DNA from: CAZPUS01 sp964589825
GTDB lineage: Bacteria; Fibrobacterota; Chitinivibrionia; Chitinivibrionales; WJKA01
Direction: 5' to 3'
Length of the DNA stretch: 64,000 nucleotides
Assembly (NCBI GenBank): GCA_964589825.1
Contig: CAZPUS010000011.1
Location: 19,195 to 83,194 of the forward strand
Shown: positions 1 to 6,826 of the stretch, in pieces
How the letters are laid out: each line of letters begins with the position of its first letter
How positions within the stretch are numbered: position 1 is the first letter of the stretch
Translations under genes and position numbers: made by a program
The notes under the pieces: generated by a model
Told to the model about the DNA's origin: nothing
The model's input: the letters and a program-made list of their open reading frames with translations, nothing else
Database searches by the model: none

Positions 1-504
1 TATTTTAAAAGCAGTCTCGAGGAAGAAGCGGTTCATCGTGAGCTTATGCGCTACGGCGCGCTTTCACTTTTTGTAGTTATTATTCTTTCGGATGCGCTTG
101 ACGGCTACATCGCCCGGCGTAACAATGAAGAGACCGACCTGGGCAGGATCCTCGATCCATTTGCGGACAAGGCGCTTTTTTTTGTCTCTTACATAATGCT
201 GAGCCATACAAGTTTTCATGGCACGCTGCCGGTAATTCCGATGTGGCTGGTGTGGCTGGTGATAAGCAGGGATCTGTTTCTTTGCTGCGGCGCATTGCTT
301 ATCCATATTTTAATGGGATCTGTGACTATTACTCCCTCGTGGACCGGGAAGGTGACGACTTTCCTGCAGGCGTGCGTTATTTGTCTTGTACTCGCCAAAG
401 TATCCGGTGCGGTCTTTTTATCGGCAACCCTTGTTGCAGGTCTGTGTACTCTCATATCGGGTGTGCGATACCTTATACAGGGATATCTGCAGCTGCGCGG
501 TTAG
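1..504 (+). CDS. pgsA: CDP-alcohol phosphatidyltransferase (PgsA-like), 5' end outside window
   Basis: Integral-membrane enzyme that transfers a phosphatidyl group from CDP-diacylglycerol to an alcohol; the PgsA branch makes phosphatidylglycerophosphate in the inner membrane. The frame is open back to base 1, so the N-terminus lies outside the window and the first visible Met (base 46) is probably internal. The complete family signature D-x2-D-G-x2-A-R-x8-G-x3-D-x3-D is visible, running from DALDG through ARR to GRILD and ending in FAD. It is followed by several hydrophobic segments as expected. Assignment to pgsA rather than another CDP-alcohol transferase (cardiolipin or phosphatidylserine synthase) rests on general similarity only. 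The next gene is convergent. Confidence 0.8.
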   Translation, partial: YFKSSLEEEAVHRELMRYGALSLFVVIILSDALDGYIARRNNEETDLGRILDPFADKALFFVSYIMLSHTSFHGTLPVIPMWLVWLVISRDLFLCCGALLIHILMGSVTITPSWTGKVTTFLQACVICLVLAKVSGAVFLSATLVAGLCTLISGVRYLIQGYLQLRG

Positions 505-536
505 ACGAGAAGCCGTCCCGATAGTAACAACCCGTA

Positions 537-1478
537 TCAGCGATAATCCATACACCCCCATTCACCACAAAGCGAATAGCGTATCGACGATTCGGGTTTG
601 AGCCGTGCGTGGCGGACGACGATGCTGTTGTGTACGCTTGTAGCTGAGGGAAGCTGTTGAGGTTCGTACCATGTGTGGGAACCGAGACGTAAAATTGCAT
701 CATCCGCAAGTCGGAGGTTATACGCAGAATTGGTCCGTGTATCCACAACCATCCATTCTGGAGGTGCAAGCGGTGATATCCCGGCTATAGTATCGTGGTG
801 AATCGCTGCAAGTGAGGCCGGGGTGCCAATATCTTTCCAATACGCAGGTGCATGGACACACACCTTTACGGGTGCTCCATGTGCACGAAGCCGGTCCCAT
901 ACCGCAGTGATTGAAAAATCATCCGAGGTCAGGTAAGAAAAAAAATCGGGACGGTAAAGCGTAATGCCGATGAATGCGCCCGATCCGTGGTGTAATCTCT
1001 CATCGGAATTAACGCTATCGTACGTGCCAAGGTACGTATGGGTTTGCGTATCGTATACAATAGTGGGATGCGATGCATGGGTGAACACGACCGGGGCACA
1101 AAGTGCATCCATGTGTCTGAAACGTGCGACAAGTCCACACAGATCTATATCCGCCACAATATCGACATTTGCCACTACGCAAATATCGTCTTTGCTGCAG
1201 AACGAAGCACTGTTATACAGCGCGCCGCCGGTGCCGAGAATCCGGTCCGTTTCGTGAAACAGGGATACGTCGTACGCGTTCGATTGTACGAAAGATTCGA
1301 TCCGGGAATGTAAATAGTGCGTGTTGACACCAACGGCGTTGCATCCGCACTCCTTCATCCACTCGATTTTATGCTGCAGGGCAGGTGCTCCGCACAGAGG
1401 TACCAGCGCCTTTGGAATCGATCCTGTAATTGGCCGAAGCCGTGTTCCGAAACCGGCACTCAGAATCAGTCCCCGCAT
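537..1478 (-). CDS. sugar-1-phosphate nucleotidyltransferase, possibly MurNAc-1-P uridylyltransferase (MurU-like)
   Basis: Nucleotidyltransferase of the NTP_transferase fold: it joins a sugar-1-phosphate to an NTP to make an NDP-sugar. The N-terminal loop reads LSAGFGTRLRPIT followed by PKALVPL, the nucleotide-binding and catalytic signature. ATG at 1478 is preceded by GAGGAG five bases upstream, inside the end of the NamZ-like gene, so the two genes overlap by 13 bases and are probably co-translated. Because NamZ releases MurNAc and MurU converts MurNAc-1-phosphate to UDP-MurNAc, the pairing suggests cell-wall recycling. At 313 aa it is longer than typical MurU (about 220 aa), so another sugar specificity is possible. 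No AmgK-like kinase is visible next to it. Confidence 0.7.
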   Translation of the reverse strand: MRGLILSAGFGTRLRPITGSIPKALVPLCGAPALQHKIEWMKECGCNAVGVNTHYLHSRIESFVQSNAYDVSLFHETDRILGTGGALYNSASFCSKDDICVVANVDIVADIDLCGLVARFRHMDALCAPVVFTHASHPTIVYDTQTHTYLGTYDSVNSDERLHHGSGAFIGITLYRPDFFSYLTSDDFSITAVWDRLRAHGAPVKVCVHAPAYWKDIGTPASLAAIHHDTIAGISPLAPPEWMVVDTRTNSAYNLRLADDAILRLGSHTWYEPQQLPSATSVHNSIVVRHARLKPESSIRYSLCGEWGCMDYR

Positions 1479-2659
1479 TGCGGCTCCTCAGAATAGTGGC
1501 GTATGTGCCTGAAAGTATATTCAAACTCCCGGTATTGCTGTTGCCACTGAGTGCGGATATCGTCGGGAAGTGTTCCCGAAACGATATATTTTCTGACCAG
1601 GGGGGTACCGGTAAGAATATCGATCGGCATTTTTTTGTACTCGTATTCATATGGTGGCGGATTGAAAAAGACGTGGCTGCCGCAGCTGCGCCACAATGCA
1701 TCCAGAAGCACCACCGCAGTGTGTACCGGGTGAAACCGGCGTGGATGTGTTACGTGCAGTTGTGCTCCTCTGCAGTACTGTCCTTGCCATTTATCGAAAG
1801 TCGGCAAAAAATCGTGACGCCGAAGATGGCAGCCGGAAAGTGTGGATACGTGCGGGTGGCTTTTTAATGCGTCGCAATCGAGAAATGGAGCACCAAAGAG
1901 CTCGAACGGCCGTGTGGTGCCACGGCCTTCGGAGATATTGGTCGCTTCGAACAGAACCATCCCCGGATAGACTCGCGCGGTGTCAAGGGTCGGGATGTTG
2001 GGTGAGGGCATAATCCACGGTAGTCCGAAGTCGCTGTAGAAAGAATTGCGGTGCCATCCCTGCATCCATACCACAGAAAGCCTAAGCGAGGGAAAGTAGC
2101 GCTGCGCCAGCAGAGAAGCCAGTTCTCCCAGGGTAAGACGGTGACAAAGCGGGATTTCTGCACCGCCCACAAATGAAAAATGGGTGGAGGGACATACGGG
2201 ACCGTCGAAATCGAGTGCGGCAATTGGGTTGGGGCGATCGAGTACCCATACCGGGATGCCCGCTTTGCTGCATGCATGAAGACAATTTTTTATTGTCCAG
2301 ATATAAGTGTACGGGCGTGCACCTACATCCATGAGATCGATAACGAGTGCATCGATGTGTGTGAGCATTTCCGCGGTGGGAGTGCGCGTGCTGCCGTATA
2401 GGCTGTAGAGAGGAGCTTTCCATTCAGAAACGAGCGATCCGTCCCATTCGACCATATTTGCCTGTGTAAAGCCGTAAAGTCCGTGCTGGGGACCGAAGAT
2501 TGCACCCAGACGCAATTCAGAAGAGGCGTGTACCAACTCGAGGATATGCCGCCACTCGGAATTTACGGATGCGGCATGGCACAAAACGCCGAGTCGTTTG
2601 TTGCGCAAAGCAGGTGGGGGAGAGGAAAAAAATCTATCGATGCCGAGTCTGCATGTCAT
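1466..2659 (-). CDS. namZ: DUF1343 family exo-beta-N-acetylmuramidase (NamZ-like)
   Basis: Member of the DUF1343 family, whose characterised member NamZ removes terminal MurNAc from peptidoglycan fragments. Family landmarks visible: LGIDRF near the start, RLGVLCHAASV, then FGPQHGLYGFTQANMVEW, the most conserved block, and later LDRPNP and SPNIPTLDTA. The open frame extends to a TTG at 2692, but ATG 2659 gives the usual family N-terminus (MTCRLGIDRF), so I use it; no good Shine-Dalgarno is seen for either. NamZ proteins are often exported, but no convincing signal peptide is visible here. It is first in a two-gene unit with the nucleotidyltransferase. About 397 aa, normal for the family. Confidence 0.85.
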   Translation of the reverse strand: MTCRLGIDRFFSSPPPALRNKRLGVLCHAASVNSEWRHILELVHASSELRLGAIFGPQHGLYGFTQANMVEWDGSLVSEWKAPLYSLYGSTRTPTAEMLTHIDALVIDLMDVGARPYTYIWTIKNCLHACSKAGIPVWVLDRPNPIAALDFDGPVCPSTHFSFVGGAEIPLCHRLTLGELASLLAQRYFPSLRLSVVWMQGWHRNSFYSDFGLPWIMPSPNIPTLDTARVYPGMVLFEATNISEGRGTTRPFELFGAPFLDCDALKSHPHVSTLSGCHLRRHDFLPTFDKWQGQYCRGAQLHVTHPRRFHPVHTAVVLLDALWRSCGSHVFFNPPPYEYEYKKMPIDILTGTPLVRKYIVSGTLPDDIRTQWQQQYREFEYTFRHIRHYSEEPQCGD

Positions 2660-2907
2660 AATAATTGTAAAAAAAGATAAATGCGCCTGCAATTCAGTCG
2701 TGAAAAAAAAGTAATACGTGTTGTGCCGTTATAATACATGCACATACCAAAAATAGCACACGCACCGTCGGTTAGTCATAATTGTGTGTGTAGTATGTCA
2801 TCACCTGAAAATCTGTGAATTGCTGTGTGTTTGAATGTAAATATGTAAAATATTATTTTATACTGACTTTTTACTCCAGACATTTTGTTACCCGAACCGG
2901 AATTGTG

Positions 2908-2917
2908 AAGGAGGTGA
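2908..2917 (+). promoter_or_regulatory. strong Shine-Dalgarno of rpsU
   Basis: AAGGAGGTGA, a near-complete complement of the 16S rRNA 3' end, nine bases before the ATG at 2927. It fixes the rpsU start. Confidence 0.85.
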
Positions 2918-2926
2918 CACGAGTAG

Positions 2927-3130
2927 ATGAACGGTATTATCGTACGAGGAAACGAAGCACCTGAGAAGGCGATCCGCAGATTCAAGAAAGTTTGCGAGCG
3001 TACAGGAGTATTGTCCGATCTGAAAAAGTATCGGTATTTTGAAAAACCGTGTGAAGCACGCAAGCGGAAGAAAAACGCGGCGATTCGTAAACGTATGCGC
3101 AATGAGCGCCGCCGTGGCGGGCAACTGTAA
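2927..3130 (+). CDS. rpsU: 30S ribosomal protein S21
   Basis: Small-subunit ribosomal protein S21, which helps 30S subunits engage mRNA. The 67-aa protein starts MNGIIVRGNE, carries the central RRFKKVCERTG helix and the KKYRYFEKPCE segment, and ends in the very basic RKRKKNAAIRKRMRNE tail typical of S21. A perfect Shine-Dalgarno lies just upstream. It stands alone between the divergent namZ unit and the convergent SPOUT methyltransferase unit. Confidence 0.97.
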   Translation: MNGIIVRGNEAPEKAIRRFKKVCERTGVLSDLKKYRYFEKPCEARKRKKNAAIRKRMRNERRRGGQL

Positions 3131-3225
3131 CCTCATATACACATACGCAACCGATATTTCTGCAGTATAGAGATATACTATCCTGGTGTGTTGTCCCGAC
3201 ACAGGAGACATCACACCGGCGGTAT

Positions 3226-3807
3226 TCAGCTGCGTGCTGCAGTAGGATAAAACGACTCCGGTTTTATCCTGTGAGCGGCGGTATGCGTAATTACCGCACA
3301 TGCGGTAGCCACGTTGAGAGAATTTTTAAAACCATACGTGGGGATTTCAATCATTGCGTGGCAGCGCTCGAGTGCATCTCTGGATACGCCGAGCGCTTCA
3401 TTGCCGAATACGAATGCGCAGGGTGAGGGATATTCGATATTACAGAACGGTTGTGACACTGAGGTGGTTTCAGACGCATACACGGTAACGTGTTGCTGTC
3501 TGCACCACTCTATGGCATCTATAGCGGTGGTGAATTTTTTCCAGGGTACGTAGTCGGTTGTTCCCAAAGATGTCTTATCGAGTTTGACATGCGGTGGTGT
3601 AGCGGTATAGCCGCAGAGGAAAAGACCGCGAACTCTGAGCGTATCACAGATACGAAATATGGATCCCACATTGAACGCACTTCTCAAATTGTCGAGAATA
3701 ACGTAGATGGGCATAGAAGGCAGTGCACGGTATTCTTCAGGACTCAGAGAAGTGTCATAGCTTCGTACTTCAAAATTCGTTTCAGTGTCTCCTTTGTCTC
3801 TGGCCAT
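3226..3807 (-). CDS. TrmH/SpoU family RNA 2'-O-methyltransferase
   Basis: SAM-dependent 2'-O-ribose methyltransferase of the SPOUT superfamily, acting on tRNA or rRNA. All three SpoU motifs are present: LRSAFNVGSIFRICD (motif 1, Asn and Arg), CAFVFGNEALGVS (motif 2) and IPTYGFKNSLNVATACAV (motif 3, SAM-binding trefoil knot). The 193-aa protein is short with no RNA-binding N-terminal domain, as in many stand-alone TrmH-like proteins; the target nucleotide cannot be told. It follows the UMF1 transporter gene on the same strand with a 57-base gap. A perfect 10-bp inverted repeat lies inside the last codons (see separate entry). Confidence 0.9.
   Translation of the reverse strand: MARDKGDTETNFEVRSYDTSLSPEEYRALPSMPIYVILDNLRSAFNVGSIFRICDTLRVRGLFLCGYTATPPHVKLDKTSLGTTDYVPWKKFTTAIDAIEWCRQQHVTVYASETTSVSQPFCNIEYPSPCAFVFGNEALGVSRDALERCHAMIEIPTYGFKNSLNVATACAVITHTAAHRIKPESFYPTAARS
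3244..3270 (-). other. perfect 10-bp inverted repeat inside the 3' end of the SPOUT gene
   Basis: AGGATAAAAC and GTTTTATCCT separated by 7 bases, ending about 18 bases before the coding region's last base. There is no T-run on either side, so it is not a standard intrinsic terminator. It could mark the 3' end of the operon or be incidental. Confidence 0.45.
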
Positions 3808-3864
3808 TGGGGGATATATCCTGCAGATGGTAATTCGGCGTTATCGATCCGGTAATCGTTCAGT

Positions 3865-5178
3865 TCATGTATGAATACGTTCGGTTTTCCCATCGTGTTC
3901 GTTTACAAAGAAGAAAAGTATGCCCCCGGTGATAAACAACACAGACACCGAGAGAATGCTGATGCGGATTGCCTGTTGAGAGGTCGCTCCCAGAGCCTGA
4001 ATGAAAACCCCGATACCTCCCATGAGGACAGGGCCGAGTATGGCGGATGCCTTGTGGATCAGGTTGTAGAATCCAAAGAACTCTCCTGATTTATCAGCAG
4101 GGATGATACGTGCATAAAAAGACCTGCTCAGCGCCTGAAGCCCTCCCTGTACTGTCCCGACTACAGCGGCGAGGATGTAAAATTCATATACATGGTGCAT
4201 GAATGCACCCCAGACAGTGATGGCGATATAAACGCCAATCGCAGCAAAAATACACACGCGATCTCCCATCCGTGTCGCAATCCAGCCAAATACAACGGCA
4301 GAGGGAAAACCTATGAACTGAGTGATAAGAAGCGCCATTATCAGATTGCCGGTATCAAAACCGATCGACATCCCGTACGCGATCGACATCCGCTGAATGG
4401 TTCCCACTCCGTCCATGTAGAGCCAGTACGCACCCAGAAAAAGTCCGACCGTCTTAAGATGGCGAATACTTCGAAAGGTGGATCCCAGCTGACGGATCCC
4501 GTTTAAAACATCGAGGCGCCACAAGTGCGTTGCATTTGTGTGATGGCTATGGTAATTCATTCGTTCCTTTACCCACAAAATGAGCGGAATGGTAAAGACC
4601 ATCCACCAGATTCCCACACAGATAAACGATGCTCGAACCGCCTGTGACCTGGATGTAAGGCCGAACGTTTCAGGAGAGGTGGTCATCCATACATTGAGTG
4701 TGAGCAGTATGCCCCCGCCAAGGTATCCGAGGGCGTAACCAAAGGTCGAAATAAACGAACGGTGCTGTTGTGGTGCCACATCGACAAGCAGCGAATCGTA
4801 AAACACATTGGCGCCCGAAAAGCAGATGCCGGCTGCAATGAATATTATACTGGCGAGCAGCCACCCCTGCGTTCCGATGGTACTCAACACTATCGACATG
4901 AAAGCGCCGGTAAATGCAAAGCCGAGCAGGAACGCTTTTCGGGTATTACGACAGTCTGCAATTGCACCAAGTACCGGTGCGGTGAGTGCAACCACCCCGG
5001 CAGTGATTGAATTGGCGATGGAAAGCCGTGCATTACTTTCAACGTGGGATGTCTGGGCACACCAGACGCTTTTGAAAAAAACTGGATAGAACGCCACGAC
5101 GATGGTGGTGATGAAGGCTGAATTTGCCCAGTCATAAAGACACCAGGACCATTGTTCTTTGGAAAGAATGCGCCACAT
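3865..5178 (-). CDS. MFS transporter, UMF1 family
   Basis: Twelve-helix major facilitator protein of the UMF1 (Atg22-like) family, placed in the inner membrane. The N-terminus carries the family hallmark WCLYDWANSAF, followed by alternating hydrophobic helices through residue ~430. The substrate is unknown; some relatives are called amino-acid or peptide effluxers without proof. Start ATG 5178 shares its A with the TGA of the upstream gene (TGATG), so the two are translationally coupled. Length 437 aa is normal. The coupling to an exported protein of unknown function suggests a shared pathway, which is inference. Confidence 0.88.
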   Translation of the reverse strand: MWRILSKEQWSWCLYDWANSAFITTIVVAFYPVFFKSVWCAQTSHVESNARLSIANSITAGVVALTAPVLGAIADCRNTRKAFLLGFAFTGAFMSIVLSTIGTQGWLLASIIFIAAGICFSGANVFYDSLLVDVAPQQHRSFISTFGYALGYLGGGILLTLNVWMTTSPETFGLTSRSQAVRASFICVGIWWMVFTIPLILWVKERMNYHSHHTNATHLWRLDVLNGIRQLGSTFRSIRHLKTVGLFLGAYWLYMDGVGTIQRMSIAYGMSIGFDTGNLIMALLITQFIGFPSAVVFGWIATRMGDRVCIFAAIGVYIAITVWGAFMHHVYEFYILAAVVGTVQGGLQALSRSFYARIIPADKSGEFFGFYNLIHKASAILGPVLMGGIGVFIQALGATSQQAIRISILSVSVLFITGGILFFFVNEHDGKTERIHT

Positions 5179-6491
5179 CAGGTTTTTTTCTCTTTTTTCT
5201 GTGCCGCCGGAAACAGTACATTGTTGAGAATAAGCCGATAGCCGGGTGAATTCGGATGAAGACTCAAATCGGTGGGAGGATCACCCACTGCATGGGAATA
5301 GTCTTCAGGATCGTGGCCTCCCAGATATGCGTACATTCCTTTGCCGAGTATACCATGAAGATACCTGACTCGATTCGTTCCGGGGCTGAACCCCAGTATT
5401 ACCGCATCCTCCCGCAGTACTTCTTTGTTGTATGACGTGGCAAGCCCGTAAAAGCCTTCGATAGTCCGTACGTGATTCTGGGTGAGCATGGACGGCACCG
5501 GATCGAGTTTTGCGCTAAAATCGAACAGCGTAAAATCACGTGCAGGCGTACGCATGCGGGAGTTGACTTTTACCACATCTATATTGCCGAAGTAGCCGGC
5601 ATAAGGATTTGTCTCTATCTCAAAGTTGCGAAATGCAATACAGTTACTGAAATCGAGTTTGGCACGCCAGGCGGGATCGACCGGGTCACCGTCGTACACA
5701 CGGGCGACAATATCGGTCCCGAGCGCGGCGAGTGCGATATCGAGTGTGTTGGGGGCACAGCACATGGCAAACAGAAAACCGCCCTGTTCCACATAATTAC
5801 GGACCTTTAACGCCACCGCTTTTTTCAGTTCCGCGACACTTTCAAAGCCCAGATCATCGGCGATGTCACCAAGGCGTGCCCGCTGGCGTTTGAACCATGC
5901 GGTATGATGAAAACTGCGGAAAAACTTATTGTATTGACCGGTAAAATCCTCATGGTGGAGATGAAGCCAGTCGAACTCGTCAAGTTTTCCCTGCAGTACT
6001 TCCTTGTCGTATACTTTTTCATACGGGATTCCGGCATAGGTGAGTGCCATGGTGACCGCATCGTCCCAAGGAACTTTGTTGGGCGGGGTGTACACGGCGA
6101 TATCCGGTGCTTTCTCCAGCGTCATTTTTTCCATGTTATGCTGTGAAATCGTGGGAAGTATCTCGTTATTCCACTGCGATGTTGTAACTCGTACCGTATG
6201 TACTCCGTGCATTTGTGCATACAGTCGATGCTGTGAGGAGTAATCGAGTACGAATGAACCACCCCGGAAGTTGAGGCACCAGGAGGCATTGGACCCTTCG
6301 TTAAGGGCATTGTATACTACACCGTAGGCTTTGAGATGATCCTTTTGTGCCTCGTCCATGGGAATAAGGAGCTTGTCTGCATATGACCGGTATAGTATTG
6401 CCGGGAGTATCAGCAGCAAAACCGTACGGTAACAGCGAGCGTTTTGGACAAGTATCCGTACCAGGGCATGAAGAAAGTATCGTGTGTGCAT
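5178..6491 (-). CDS. exported protein of the family often labelled 'asparagine synthetase B'
   Basis: Conserved 437-aa protein with an N-terminal hydrophobic segment (LLLILPAILYRSYA) that looks like a signal peptide. The mature part starts LLIPMDEAQKDHLKAYG and has the NFRGGSF and HHEDFTGQYNKFF blocks that I recall from a mainly Bacteroidota family annotated as asparagine synthetase B. It contains neither an N-terminal glutaminase Cys nor a PP-loop (SGGxDS), so that label is not supported. The segment GGFLFAMCCAPNTLDIAL resembles a glutamine-amidotransferase-like (ThuA-type) fold, hence perhaps a carbohydrate or cell-surface role. It is first gene of the unit that includes the UMF1 transporter and SPOUT methyltransferase. 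Confidence 0.7.
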   Translation of the reverse strand: MHTRYFLHALVRILVQNARCYRTVLLLILPAILYRSYADKLLIPMDEAQKDHLKAYGVVYNALNEGSNASWCLNFRGGSFVLDYSSQHRLYAQMHGVHTVRVTTSQWNNEILPTISQHNMEKMTLEKAPDIAVYTPPNKVPWDDAVTMALTYAGIPYEKVYDKEVLQGKLDEFDWLHLHHEDFTGQYNKFFRSFHHTAWFKRQRARLGDIADDLGFESVAELKKAVALKVRNYVEQGGFLFAMCCAPNTLDIALAALGTDIVARVYDGDPVDPAWRAKLDFSNCIAFRNFEIETNPYAGYFGNIDVVKVNSRMRTPARDFTLFDFSAKLDPVPSMLTQNHVRTIEGFYGLATSYNKEVLREDAVILGFSPGTNRVRYLHGILGKGMYAYLGGHDPEDYSHAVGDPPTDLSLHPNSPGYRLILNNVLFPAAQKKEKKT

Positions 6492-6826
6492 ACTGATTAT
6501 TGCCAGCCGATGGAGATAAGGTGTTCTTTGTATGGAGTGGATATTGTAATAATAGCCATGGGGCTATTCTCCGTATAATCAATGGAAATGATCGCATTGC
6601 AGCACTGCCGTATTACGTAATACCTAAAAAGAGACATTGGTACACGAAATGCGCTGCCATCATTACGCTCACCGCGTTTTTTATCACGATAATCGCGCAG
6701 GTTAGGAGGGTATAGTTGTATGTGCCGTTGTGCTTCTGATCTGACAAAATGGTGCTAATCCACGGCAATCAGTAAAAAATGTATTATCCCGTAGGCAAGG
6801 AGCCACAAACAACGGACGCGTGAAAA
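6492..6826. other. intergenic stretch, possible repeat relic
   Basis: No credible gene. Bases ~6663-6706 (CTCACCGCG..TTATCACGATAATCG..CAGGTTAGG) resemble the right terminus of the 163-bp palindromic element described elsewhere in the window, but are too degenerate to be sure. The promoter of the leftward exported-protein gene should also lie here. Confidence 0.4.

Noticed and set aside
2721..2740. TATAAT at 2730-2735 as an rpsU promoter -10 box
   Set aside because: No matching -35 box at proper spacing and 190 bases from the start codon.
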